Under the pieces are notes generated by a model. It worked only from the letters and a program-made list of their open reading frames with translations. It was not told the origin of the DNA and made no database searches. A stretch of DNA of 64,000 nt, taken from Palaemon carinicauda (lineage: Eukaryota > Arthropoda > Malacostraca > Decapoda > Palaemonidae). Below, piece after piece: positions 35,031 through 46,535 of the stretch. The position numbers and the translations under genes were made by a program. Location: contig NC_090728.1 of assembly GCF_036898095.1 (NCBI RefSeq), positions 83,687,391-83,751,390 of the forward strand, written 5' to 3'. Numbering within the stretch: position 1 is the first letter of the stretch; every line of letters begins with the position of its first letter.

Positions 35031-36300
35031 ATAATCCAGCCTCACTCAGTTTTATTTAAAAGTCTTTGCTCACGAACATATAAACCCAATCTTGAGTTAC
35101 GATATGCAAAGATTAAAAAGCTAACTGTTGATAAACATATCCTCTCTCAATATGTTATTTAAAACTATATGGCCCCCAACAGGGTGAGTACCATGTGTAT
35201 GACTGCTACTTTACTTCTGCGTGCACCATGAGACACTAGCCTTTGCTCCAGCGAGACACTTCAGTGATGCCTTTCGGCAATTACTGCTCTTCTTTGTGGG
35301 CATCGCTCTTGTCTACCTAACCTCAGTAGCTAATGAAATAACTTTTATTGAAAAAGCTACTTTTCTTGGTGCAAGATTACTCTTTTTCAGTGTGTAATCC
35401 CTTAATACATTCTCACCCCCAATCATGCATGCATTCTTTCCTCGTATGGGACATAAACAATTGAAGAATAGCATTCGGCCCATCAGGTCAAGCCACATGG
35501 AGCGAGGAAATTTATTCTGATCTTTTGTGAATGCTTGGGGAGTTATTTCATGGTGATTAGGATAACCTATAGTAATGTGTTTGTATATTGAAAAAGTTTA
35601 TTGTATCATAAACATTGCAAATACAATACTCTGTGGGTTCCTTTCTTGTGTTTGAAACTAGTGGCCTTTGTGTGAGGTCTATGAAATCGGACTATGTTTA
35701 CTCCTATGTTGTTTGCAGTTGTAACACAATAAATGATGCTTTCTCTATGTTACTATTTATGCTTTCCTTTTGTTTTCTTCTTGGCTGTATTGTATTTCTA
35801 ACTACAAATTATTCCTGCTCCCTTTTATGTCTCATTTTAGAAAGATTCCTTATCATTCTACATGTAACTTCAATAATAATAGTGATGATAATAACTCTTG
35901 GAAAGAAGACATCGTACTTGTCGTGTTGAAGGGGAATGCTGAATTATAGTATTTAACTTAAAACAAAATTGATTGCTGCATTAACACAGCAGCTTTCATG
36001 GTGATCATGTTATACTGTTTTTGAAATAGGTACAATAATACTAAATTTCATATTTCTTATATATATTTAGTACTGTTACCTGTAAATATTAAATGATACA
36101 ATTAAAAACCATCAGCAATGTTTGTATGCCCTTCAGCTATTGAAAGGAATATTAGACAATTGTCATGAAAACTTTCTCCTAAGAAATTTCATACTGTCGT
36201 TTGAAAAATAAAGAAACCTCAAGTTAGATTATTGCAATATATTTATTTTCTATTTTACTGGTCTTTGGTTGTATGTAATTGTTATAATCTTATTTTTCAG

Positions 36301-36389
36301 TATGGCGATGAGAGGAAAATAATTATTTTCTTTGCTACTCAAGATATGGTTGACTATCATACAGCTCTCTTCTCACAAGTATTGTCAAG
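36301..36389 (+). CDS. DDX31: DDX31/Dbp7-type RNA helicase, internal exon 2 of 3
   Basis: Preceded by TTATTTTTCAG and followed by AG|GTAAAT. It opens in phase 0 and ends with two bases of an Arg codon, which the next exon (50516) completes. The 29 codons read YGDERKIIIFFATQD then MVDYHTALFSQVLS. This is helicase motif IV at the start of domain 2 and matches the family pattern 'KMVVFFSSCELVEFHYSLF'. It follows exon 19458-19636 without a gap in the family alignment. No other long frame crosses this exon, and its third-codon positions are AT-rich like the first exon. Confidence 0.85.
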
Positions 36390-38200
36390 GTAAATTGAGG
36401 GTGCAAAGAAGAATTTATTTGAGTTATGTTTGATTAGAATGTAGATGTTTTTACAATATATGCTTTCCAATTTATTAATGATACAGTAAAATAAATATGT
36501 ATTACTGGTTTTGCCTCATAATCTGTGTAGATAGTTCTCTTACGGAAAAACTTTGTATCAAGTGAAATGATTGCTACCCAACTGGTAGTTTTGCAGTGTG
36601 AAATATTTATTTTTCTATGAATCTCCTATGATGTTCATATTGTTTTTGTTCTTGGAAGCTTGGTTTTGTTCAAGTAACTTCTTAAAAATTGAAAGATTAC
36701 CTATTTTCTTTCCTTCCAATATAATAATACCTCTCAAATAAAGACAAACGAAGTCTAATGACAATAGCATGTTTTGCATGTCATATCATCTTAAATCTTG
36801 AGGTTAACATGACACCAAGTTGATGTGCACTATTTCTTTTAGTGGTTTAAAGAGGTATTCTCCAGCATTTGTTATGAATTTCTGCATAATTTTTTCAAAG
36901 GATTTTTTTTTTTTTGTGATCATGATCTATATTCTCTGCTTATCCTGTGCCAGGTTCTATTTTTTAATTTAGAGATTTATTGTGAGGAAAGAAAGATCCT
37001 CGCTGTTCTTCTTTGGAAAGTATGTTCATGGTTAAGGATTAAATTAAAGTTCAAAGCATAAGAGTAAGCTTGCTTTTAGTTCAAGTGGAAAATCAGAGGA
37101 CTGGAATAGTTCATTTTAAAGTTAATTGTGATTTATAATGCCACTACAGCTGTTAACTTTACTACACTCCCAACGAATTTAGTTTTGATAGTCATGAGCT
37201 TGAAAAGCTTTTAATGTCATTATCTACTATTGCGAAAGCTCAGAAGACCAACAAGTCTTTGTTTAACGGTAATTTTTTTAGCCTAACCTGCCCTGTTTCA
37301 AACCCTAACTTAATCCCTCAGTAACGGTTGTAATGATATTAACTTTGTACACAAGTTAAATCATTCTTTTTGTTTTAAAAATGGCCTACACATTTACACT
37401 TCCCACCAAGCAAAGTTATCCAATAGATGTGTTTACTTAGGTGCAGGGTGGATAACAATGTAGACGGGTAAGAATTTTAAATTGGCGTCCTTTTATTGTT
37501 ATCTTTTGACCCTGATGATATTGTCTATACACTACTTGAGTAGCTAATGAGGTCTTGTGAAAGTGCAGGATATTACCAATTTAATAATACCTAATACGTA
37601 CCTGCAACTAATTTTTTCGCATGGAAAAAAGGGCTCAATGACCCACATGGGGCATTATTTGGAAGGGGGAACAAAGGAAATTCCATTCCCACAGACCTAA
37701 TGGATTGTGAAAAATCGGGTTAAAAACTGTATTATAGGAGTGCATGGCACCCCTATCTTCCTACTAGATTAATATGGTATGAAAAGATAGATATGATTAG
37801 ATAGAAAGTTTCAACTTCAAATAAGGATTAATCAATTTATCAGTTTACATTTATGTTGCTAGATACCTAAATGAAGTTATTAGTTTTAGATAAGAACCAC
37901 TGTATTATCTTCTGATAATAGGAAAATATTGAATTGGTAATTCAGGTTTACATAAAATGCATTTCATATTCACACTGCATGGTTTCTGGTACAGCTAATA
38001 ATGCAGTTCAGTGTTATTTATTGACTAAGAAATGGTTAAATGGAGGTTTATTCAAAACTAGCAAGTATCTAGACTAGTAATACCGCTTCAGCTGTTTGTT
38101 TATACGGAAAATAAAAACCATTGTACTTTGATAGGGAGAGGTTTTCAGTGAGAACTGGAACTGTCTTTCGAATTGTTAAAGGAAGTGTTAATCAACTGGT
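36390..38200 (+). other. DDX31 intron, first part: no feature recognised
   Basis: AT-rich intron DNA. No coding frame, terminal repeat or microsatellite longer than a few units is supported. Confidence 0.6.
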
Positions 38201-38419
38201 GCTGGAGCAGGCAAGAAATCCCGCCTCCTTACAAGCTTGAATTTGCCTCACTTTGCTTTTGATTGCAATAGAGTACAGATGTACTCCTTGCTCCTTGATC
38301 GAACTTTCTAATTTTAATTTTTTTTTTTTCAGGAAGTAAGTGCTGGTTGTAAGTGTTAATGAATGTGATGCCAGAGATCCGTATTTGCCAGGAAAAAGTT
38401 GGATGTTGCAACAAGTTTA

Positions 38420-39660
38420 TGAGTAAACCGACTGTAGATCCACACTTTCTGTGCTTCTTGTAGGCGGCATCATTGTTCGCAATCATCCTTATGTAACGTT
38501 TGGAGGTCGTGGCCTCCTGTGAAGTGGCAGGCATACAACTGATGGGGAAGAAGATAGCTAAGCCTTTGCTGGTGTCTGTCTTGGCAGCACCCAAGAAAAC
38601 ACAGAAGAAGTCTTTTGATTCTCCATCTCCTCAGTGGGTGCATATGCTGACGCTGGCTGTGCATACACCCTTGATTCAGTCCCCAGAGAGTATGCATCAG
38701 GACCTGCATTTGTGGGCTTTTCAGGTTTCCGGGGTATACAGTATAGGGTTTCCACAGTATTTGCTTCACCCCTTTGGAAGCTTGAAGCTCCTCACCTGTC
38801 TATGTGTAGACCACTGACCACAACTTTAACCTAAGAAAGTGTTAGACTTCCGTAGGTCTTTCAGGTAGGCCCGCTATCACTTTGACGGGTCTAGTAGCTA
38901 AGACTACCTCTCCCCTGGTTTCCCCGGTGCCAGTGTCTCCCGTCATGATGCCAGTGGTGAAAGGCGTGGTGGTCCCCCATTGTTAGGGGCCCAGGTGTCC
39001 CCCCATAGTTAGTGACCCAGGTGCCCCCCCTCCCCCAAGCCCAAAAGAACTGTCAAGCTCATAAAGTGACACCTGTAGCATCAGGGAAAGTTCCAGCATC
39101 TGAGGTATGTAAAGCTTAAGTGTGGGTGTGAGTCAGTCTCAGGGCCAAATGTGTGTTTTGCTTCTGTGGGCGGGGTTACTCCGGTCAACCCTGTGTTAGC
39201 CACCCCTTCCCCAGTGTCCGTCACCCCGATCCTTGTGCCTAAAGGCCCAAGGCCTGTTAACCCTGCTCTGTCTGTGTCTTTACCTTTGCCTGTGACCCAG
39301 CTTGTTACCATATCGCGGAACCCCTGTTAGTGTGCCTTCCATCTCTCCTGTGATCGTGTATCCCAGTGTTGTGATTCCTTTGGGAACAAACTGTGTTCCC
39401 TAGGGTAACATCATCGTGTTGGTTACTTATACCTCGACTACTCTGCTAACAGAGCCTGAGGTAAGAGTCAGGAAGAAGAAGCATGCTCATTGTTCTTCTG
39501 ATTCATCCTCTACATCCTCTGACCATGATTTCTCTTAGTCTAAGAGGAAGAGGGGGAAGAAGGACAGGAAGAAGTACTGTACAGTGACATGTGGCTTTCA
39601 ACCATGGCTCCATGTTGGATGCACATTCTAGGTGCATGAGGCTGGAGCAGTGACCCCATC
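38420..39660 (+). pseudogene. DIRS-type gag relic, possibly the N-terminal half of the DIRS-2 gag
   Basis: With one frame change the text reads VDPHFLC, then CRRHHCSQSSLCNVW, the same zinc-binding layout as the DIRS-3 gag N-terminus. A Pro/Val/Thr-rich linker follows (39180-39300, e.g. PSPVSVTPILVPKGP), then a Lys-rich tract near 39540. It lies just upstream of, and in the same direction as, the DIRS-2 gag at 40384. The two are separated only by SINEs, so they may be one gene broken by insertions. Confidence 0.5.
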
Positions 39661-39704
39661 ACCATGGCTTCCCGGGGCCGTGGCTCGAGTTTCCTCTTCT
39701 ACCC

Positions 39705-40288
39705 TGGTAGAAGGTTGGCCAGGGCACCAGCCACCCGTTCACATAATACCACTAGAGAGTTATGGGGTTCTTTGACTGGCCAGACAGTACTGCATTGGAT
39801 TCTCCTCACGGATTATGGTTCATTTTCCCTTTGCCAACACATACACCAAATAGTCTGGCCTATTCTTTACTTATTCTCCTCTGTCCTCATATACCTGGCA
39901 ACACTGAGATTACCAAACAATTTTCCTTCCCCCAAGGGGTTAACTACTGCACTGTAATTGTTCAGTGGCTACTTCCTCTTGGTAAGGGTAGAAGAGACTC
40001 TTTAGCTATGGTAAGCAGCTCTTCTAGGAGAAGGACACTGGAAAATCTTATCTTGAGGATATACGCGGGCACACTATTCTATCCTATTTCTCTTCCTCTT
40101 GTTTTTTAAAGATTTTATAGTTTATATAGGAAACATTTATTTTGATATTGTTACTGTTCTTAAGATATTTTATTTTTCCTTGCTTCCTTTCCTCACTGAG
40201 CTCTTTTCCCTGTTGGAGCCCCTTGGCTTATAGCATCTTGCTTTTCCAACTAGGGTTGTAGCTTAGCAAGTAATGATAATGATAATAG
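39705..40288 (+). repeat. SINE with LINE-type 3' tail
   Basis: Full-length relative of 15860-16523: the same head (GGTTGGCCAGGGCACCAGCC), middle (AGGAGAAGGACACT) and LINE-derived tail (GGCTTATAGCATCTTGC), ending in AATGATAATGATAATA. Confidence 0.8.
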
Positions 40289-40383
40289 ATTGGCCAGGGC
40301 ACCAGCCACCCGTTAAAATACTACCACCAGAGAGTTATTGGGTCGTTTGACTGGCCAGACAGTACTACATTGGATCCTTCTCT
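40289..40383 (+). repeat. truncated SINE head
   Basis: Second copy of the SINE head only (TTGGCCAGGGCACCAGCC ... ACATTGGATCC), directly after the previous SINE and directly before the DIRS-2 gag sequence. Confidence 0.75.
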
Positions 40384-41601
40384 CTTCTCACTGACGGGAT
40401 GTTGACCATTGAAGGCTTTGGAACCCGGCCCATTGAGGACTTTGAATTCTTCCCTCCCGGCCTTCAATTCCCCTTCCCAGGCTTCGCCCGGCTAACGGAA
40501 GAAGCTCTTGTCCGGCTAGATAAGGTCCCTAAGGAGACCGTTATCTTCCCAAAAGAACAGGCTCAGTCTGTTTGGGTTTGAACCCTGAACAAGTGGGGTT
40601 GCACGAACACCATGCTGACTCCCCACAAGAGCACATACACTATGTTTCTTGTGGACGAGCAGACCCCTACTCCTTGCGTCACCAAGATGGTGGACTTAGC
40701 TCTTCAAGCAGTGGCCGAAGACAAACCTTTGCCCCAGCTTCGGAAGACAGACCCTACATCTCTTCTGCTCCCATCAGATAATGAATGTTGGCTTAACATT
40801 CAGTCAACATTTACCTCTGGTAAGTTATCTGCTGATTGTGCGTCGACGCAATTTAGCGAACGACTTCCAAGACTTCCCGAAACCTTAATTCGACTCGAGT
40901 TCGAGTCCCGGTCTAGGTTTAGCAGGAGCCTAAACATCTCGACGATGGTGGAGATGTTTTCCCTCAACTTTGATGAGGAACACACTTTTAAGGTCATGAC
41001 AAAGGCCACCTTACAATCCTTGTTATCGGATTGCTATGACTTCTTGGTAGCCAGAAGACGTTGCCGTAGGCATGTTCTATCAGAGGCTACTATCCGCCAT
41101 AAGCCGAATAAGCTCATTAAAACCTCCGCTTGGGGTCCGGACCTGTTTCCGGAGGACATGGTCAACTCGGTGTTAAGCGAAGCTGCCAGGGTGAACCAGA
41201 GCCTCAAGGTCCGTTGGGGTCTCACTCCCAAACGGAAGTTCGTACAGTCGAACGTTCAATCCCGGGGCAGGAAAAGGCTACGTCCTTACAGCTCTGCCCA
41301 GTTCCGCCAACCTCTCCAGGTAGTCCAGCCAGTCCCGGTTGCTCAGACCATCCAACCCTCCACCTCCAAGCCTCAACCCCAAGAGGAATATGTTCTCGTC
41401 CCTAAAAGCCAAGTGGCTTCAAGTTTGTTCACCTCACCGGCTTACAACCCTGCCTATGAGTCCCGGGGTTCCTCTCAAGGATACCAGCAAGGCAGGGGCC
41501 TTGGTTCAAGAGGCTCCTTTCAGAACAGAGGCAAGGGGAGATATTTCTCCCGTGGAAAGGGATCACGCGGAGGCCGTGGCGGAAAATCCTCCAACTACTG
41601 A
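40384..41601 (+). pseudogene. DIRS-2 gag-like protein, C-terminal part with one TGA
   Basis: One frame runs from 40384 to the stop at 41601, broken only by TGA at 40579-40581 between QAQSVWV and TLNKWGC. Conserved with DIRS-1: IEDFEF, ARRRCRRHVLSEATIRHKP, KTSAWGPDLFPEDMV and RWGLTPKRKF. The C-terminus is Gly/Arg/Ser-rich (SRGKGSRGGRGGKS), a likely nucleic-acid-binding tail. The start is missing upstream. TGA in place of Arg (CGA) would be a simple transition. The frame overlaps the RT frame from 41339. Confidence 0.8.
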
Positions 41602-43433
41602 GATTCCTCAGGTAGGAGGGAGGCTTTATGCGTTCAGGAGTCGCTGGAGGTTCAGTCCCTGGGCCTTCAGCATAATTTCCAAGGGCCTGGGGTGGAGTTG
41701 GATAGAAGGGCCTCCTCCACCGAACAAATTCCATCAACTCCTGACACCGGATCTGACCCTGTTTACCCAGGATCTATTGCGCAAGAACCCGATCAAAGAA
41801 ACAAAACATCTGAAGTTTCAAGGTCGCTTATTCAGCGTCCCGAAAAAAGACTCAGACAGCCGGAGAGTCATCCTCGATCTTTCCCGGCTAAACTTGTTCA
41901 TTCAATGCGACAAGTTTCACATGCTTACCGTCTTGCTGGTACGGACCTTACTTCCCCGTGGGGCCGTCACCACCTCCATCGATCTTACCAATGCTTACTA
42001 TCACGTTCCAATAGCGAGACATTTTTGCCCATTCCTAGGATTCAGACTAGGCAACAAGGCTTACACGTTCAAAGTGATGCCTTTCGGGCTCAACATCGCG
42101 CCCAGAATTTTCACGAAACTGACGGAATCAGTCATTCAAGAACTTCGAACCCAAGGGGTCCAAGTCGTCGCATATCTGGATGACTGGCTAATCTGGTCAG
42201 ACAACGTTGAGGATTGTCTCAAAGCGACAAACAAAGTGATCCAGTATCTTCCGTCTCTGGGATTCCAAATAAATTTCAGAAAGTCCCGCCTAACACCGGA
42301 GACCAAGTTTCAGTGGCTGGGATTACAGTGGGACCTACGCTCTCACACCCTATGTCTTCCCAGGTCCAAGAGAATAGAGATTGCGAAGAATACCAAACGC
42401 TTTCTCTGGGAAAAGATAACATCCAGAAGGAATCAAGAAAAGATCCTAGGATCCCTACAATTCGCTTCAGTGACAGACCTCCTTCTGAAAGCGAAACTGA
42501 AGGACAAACCGGGTTTGGCGCTCCAGAGCGAACAACAAATTTCGAGACAAGAAGACCCGTCTTCCTTCCATTCTTCGGAAGAGGCTTCTCCCATGGACAA
42601 CCACCAAGAGCCTGTCGAAATCGGTCCCGCTTCGGTACCCTCCTCCAAAGATAGTCATCCACACGGATGCCTCCCTATCAGGTTGGGGAGGTTATTCCCA
42701 ACACAGGAAGGTTCAGGACTTTTGGTCCGCAATGTACCAACAGTTCCACATAAACGTCCTAGAAGCCATGTCGGTCTTACTAACTTTAAAACGTCTTTCC
42801 CCGGCCAAGAAGCAACACCTGAGACTAGTTCTCGACAACGAAGTTATAGTCCGTTGCCTAAACAGGGGGGGCTCCAAGTCAGGCACCATCAACCATGTGA
42901 TGGTAGCAATCTTTTCCCTAGCAGCCTCAAACCAATGGCACCTATCAGCTGTCCATCTGGCTGGAGTTCGGAACGTTGTGGCAGACGCACTCTCAAGGAC
43001 GACCCCGTTGGAGTCAGAATGGTCACTAGATCAAAAATCGTTTCAGTGGATCCTCTCCCAGGTACCGGACCTCCAGGTAGATCTCTTCGCTACGGAGTCT
43101 AACCACAAACTGAAATGTTATGTGGCCCCCAACCTGGACCCTCGGGCTTACGTCACGGATGCCATGTCTCTGAACTGGAACACCTGGGAAAGGATTTATT
43201 TTTTCCCACCGGTGAACCTATTGATGAAGGTGCTGGACAAACTTCGAACCTTCAAAGGTCAAGTAGCCCTGGTGGCCCCCAATTGGCCAAAGAGCAATTG
43301 GTTTCTTCTTTTACTGGAGCTGAGTCTCCGCCTTCGCCAGATTCCCAACCCGACTTTGACCCAAATAGTACAAACGCGCACTGTGTTCGCTTCCTCAAAC
43401 ATTCGGAACGCCCTAACTTTATGGACTTCATGA
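41339..43433 (+). pseudogene. DIRS-2 reverse transcriptase / RNase H / methylase-like polyprotein, one frameshift
   Basis: RT frame from 41339 (no ATG start; conserved text begins about 41600 with GGRLYAFRSRWRFSPWAF) through FQGRLFSVPKKDSDS, SIDLTNAYYHV, MPFGLNIAPRIF and the catalytic YLDDW (about 42170-42186) to LKDK near 42505. The RNase H continues in the next frame from about 42507: VIHTDASLSGWGGYS, NVLEAMSVL, LVLDNEVIVRCL and NVVADALSR. The methylase-like VDLFATESNHKL to YFFPPVNLLMKVL follows, to 43433. A single indel near 42505 explains the break. The end overlaps the recombinase frame. Confidence 0.88.
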
Positions 43434-44407
43434 AGTTTGCGGCCCACAAAGGGGCTAACATAGATCCCCAGAATACTTTATTCTTAGAATCAGATAAGAG
43501 AGACTCCACTCTTCGTCAATATGACTCAGCGGTCAAAAAACTAGCAAAGTTTTTGAAGGATTCTAATGTTGTCTTTATGACAGTAAACCTTACGGTTACC
43601 TTTTTCAGAACCTTGTTTGAGTCAGGTTTGGCAGCTAACACTATTACTACCATTAAGTCTGCCTTGAAGAAAATTTTTCTGGTCGGGTTTAATATAGATC
43701 TAACAGACTCATTGCTAGCTTCAATTCCAAGAGCTTGTGCCAGACTGAAACCATCCATTCGTCCTAACTCGGTTTCCTGGTTTCTCAATGATGTCCTCAA
43801 ACTGGCGTCAGAAACCATCAACGACTCATGTGAGTATATACCTCTACTCAGAAAAACTCTATTCCTTATGAGTTTAGCATCCGGCGCTAGAATTTCAGAA
43901 TTAGCGGCCTTGTCAAGAGATCCAGGCCACATCGAGTTCCTTCCATCAGGAGAAGTTCTCCTCTCCCCAGACAAAGTCTTCTTGGCCAAAAATGAAGACC
44001 CTCAGAACAGATGGTCCTCCTGGAAAATTATCCCGCTCCCTCAGGATCCTTCCCTGTGTCCTGTTACCACTCTAAAGTCCTTTCTATCAAGGACTTCCTA
44101 TAAGACCTCAGGACCCTTGTTCGTCAGAGAACAGGGAGGGACTATAACTTTAAAAGGGATCAGACAACAGATTTTGTATTTTATCAAACAGGCTAATCCT
44201 GAGTCTTTCCCTCACGTCCATGACATACAGGCGGTAGCAACCTCAATAAATTTTTTCCATCACATGAACTTTGCAGATCTTACTAAATATACCGGATGGA
44301 AATCCCCGTCAGTGTTCCGGCGGCACTATCTGAAACATCTAGAGGCCCTTCAGCTCGCTACCGTAGCCGCAGGGAGCGTGGTATCCCCCGAACAAATTAA
44401 TTCCTAA
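43420..44407 (+). pseudogene. DIRS-2 tyrosine recombinase with altered HxxR box
   Basis: Open to 44407. The frame extends upstream to 43115, but the conserved part begins near MDFMKFAAHKGAN (43421). Visible: DSTLRQYDSAVKKL and FESGLAANTITTIKSAL (N-terminal DNA-binding domain), SGARISEL (first Arg), LAKNEDPQNRW (Lys), VHDIQAVATS and YTGWKSPSVFRRHY (nucleophile Tyr). The HxxR catalytic box reads H-D-I-Q: CAG (Gln) at 44228-44230 replaces the Arg present in DIRS-1 and DIRS-3. Without this Arg, strand cleavage should be badly impaired. There are no stops or frameshifts in the frame. Confidence 0.85.
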
Positions 44408-44822
44408 TTAATTCCTGAAGGTACTATGTCTTGCCATCTTCTTCCTCTTACCTGCCTCACTTACAGTTCCTACCTGAGTTCAGTTTGTTATGTCACACCC
44501 ATGGGTGTCCCCATGTCTTAGATATTGTTTATCTCTATTATTAATTGTCATATTTACATTTTGTCCTGCGAACTGTATTTCTTTTATGTCCAGTTTTATA
44601 TGGTTTTATCTAAGACATTCTGACCTCAGATCCAATTTTGATTTCAAGTATTATTTTCACATTTTGTCATCCCTTCCTGGGATATTATACCCTGTCAGTT
44701 TTTGATGTTATAAAAGACTATCGTCTACTACTACAACTCTTGATTAAACTACTGTTATGTTATGTTGATTTTAATTCGTTCCCTTATATTTACTGAAGTT
44801 TGGGTTCGTTTCTCTGGTACTA

Positions 44823-44925
44823 TTTCACTGGCCGGCACAGGTTGAGCCCAGAAAAGGGATTTTGACGAAGGAAAAATCTATTTCTGGGCGAGAGACCTGT
44901 GCCGCCCAGTGAACCCACCCTAGTT
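44823..44925. repeat. DIRS-2 internal complementary region
   Basis: Palindromic segment with outer arms CACTGGCCGGCACAGG and CCTGTGCCGCCCAGTG and inner arms GCCCAGAAA / TTTCTGGGC around GGATTTTGACGAAGGAAAAATC. The inner core is nearly the same as in DIRS-1 (read on its own coding strand). Confidence 0.8.
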
Positions 44926-45249
44926 GTCCCCCCCTGATCAGACCCCAAACTTAAAGGTGCTATAGGGAGTGCTGGGCAAGCGTCGGTAGAGTTAGTAGTA
45001 CTAGTCTGCGCGGCAGGGAAGGTTGATCTGCACCTCACTATTGAGGGATTTTTAAGAGGAGATATCTAAATGGTACGAGACCTCTGGTCATATTACGCCC
45101 TAGATTATACCGACACCAATAGGTGAGCGAGCTAGTTCAACCTAGCATTCCTATGCATTTTTTCTCTGGTAATATTTTAGCAGTTATATTCCTTAGAAAT
45201 GGTGCTTTAGGAGCATTTCACTGGCCGGCACAGGTTGAGCCCAGAAATC

Positions 45250-45850
45250 TATATTTTGATTAACGAAGAATTTATTATGCAGTGTGTAACAAAGGCCTTT
45301 AATTATTATAGAATAAATATCGAGACTAATTTATAGTTAGGTGCATAACAAGTATTTTAGTTTTACTGTAGTGAGATTCATCTTCATGGAATATGTCGTC
45401 GTGAATTTAACTTATCATGAAATTTACCAAGTAGAATTTACCGGTCACCAATGTTATGCTACTTTTATTAGAGATTGTAATCTCTTGTCACTTGACAACT
45501 CAGCTGATTCTCTTGCAATAAATACATATATTTTCATCTGAGCCTAAGAAAAAACTCCAAACCCATTCACATCCTGTTCATGGATTCTCTTCATCAGGAA
45601 AGTAAGAAAAAAAAGGCTCAGAGAGAGAATTGAAATTTTTTGTAATGATACATTTTAAACTGTAAATGCTTAATTTCTCTCTCTGATCATCAACAACTGA
45701 GGCTACACTGGGAAACATAATAAAACACTCCCTATCGATCCTCTTATGCCAGACCAGCAATCTCTTTTTGAACCCGTCAATCTTATCTTAAAAAAATTGA
45801 ATAATTCCTGCCCTCTAGCAGTAAATTAAGCTGAATCAGAAGCAAAACTA
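45250..45850 (+). other. intron sequence, no feature recognised
   Basis: AT-rich stretch between the DIRS-2 end and the next SINE. No frame or repeat is supported. Confidence 0.5.
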
Positions 45851-46213
45851 TGGTACTCAAATAGGCCAACTTAACAACCCACTTTAAAGGTTTAAAGGCT
45901 GCTCATGAATGGGAGAAGTAAGGAACAGTGACATTGCCCTATCAAGCAGGATAAGGCCCTAGAGACTGACCATGTATTCATATGATCAGCACCCAAGCCC
46001 CCTCTCCACCCAAGCTAGAACCAAGGAGGGCCAGGCAGTGGCTGCTGATGACTCAGCAGATAGACCAATAGGCTCCCCCAAATCCCCCATCCTCAGCTCA
46101 CAAGGATAGTGAGATTGCAGCAACCAGAGCAATTAACGAGTTTGAGTGGGACTCGAACCCCAGTGTGGTATTCACCACACATGGACGTTACCACATCGGC
46201 CACCACAACCCCT
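45850..46213 (-). repeat. tRNA-derived SINE, about 360 bp
   Basis: On the minus strand a good A-box TGGCCGATGTGGTAACG (46202-46186) and B-box GGGTTCGAGTCCC (46160-46148) are followed by a GC-rich body (GGATGGGGGATTTGGGGGAGCC type). The body is unlike the intron around it. It is another SINE family, distinct from those at 715, 6.8 kb and 24.2 kb. The last 90 bp resemble a tRNA, but I do not call a functional one. Confidence 0.7.
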
Positions 46214-46535
46214 AGTATCTTGGAACATATTTGCACTGTCAGGTTTTCTGTTTCAAAGATGTTACTAACTCATTGCCATAGTTCAAGAATAAGTGTTAAG
46301 CACCATACACATTATGATTCATGATGTGAGCAGTGTTGAATGGATGCACTGAAAAATGACTTTTTCAACAGACAATTGCAATACCAACGAGTTAATAGGC
46401 CATTCAAAGTGGGAGGATGCCCGCACGGCTCAACTCCGGCGCCAGTGACTAAAAGTTCACTGCCTACTATAGTCTCATTAAGTGGACAAGGACCAACACT
46501 CCATTTATTTTAATAATAATTTATTTTTGATAATA

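Larger units (their letters stand above)
40384..45250 (+). mobile_element. DIRS-like retrotransposon DIRS-2, 5' disrupted
   Basis: Plus-strand gag, RT/RNase H/methylase and tyrosine recombinase frames are followed by an internal complementary region (44823-44925) and a right terminal segment (about 44990-45250). 44823-44854 and 45216-45246 share TTTCACTGGCCGGCACAGG and beyond. Protein similarity is closest to DIRS-1. The left terminal repeat was not found, since the 5' side is interrupted by SINEs. The right boundary is approximate. Confidence 0.85.

Noticed and set aside
35313..35929. Small frames of 61 and 104 codons near 35.3-35.9 kb
   Set aside because: No domain, no splice support and hydrophobic AT-rich composition as expected by chance in an intron.
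46122..46213. tRNA gene
   Set aside because: A- and B-boxes are good, but I cannot fold a complete cloverleaf with a paired acceptor stem, and a SINE body follows. The same holds for 24160-24236, 6870-6955 and 754-838.
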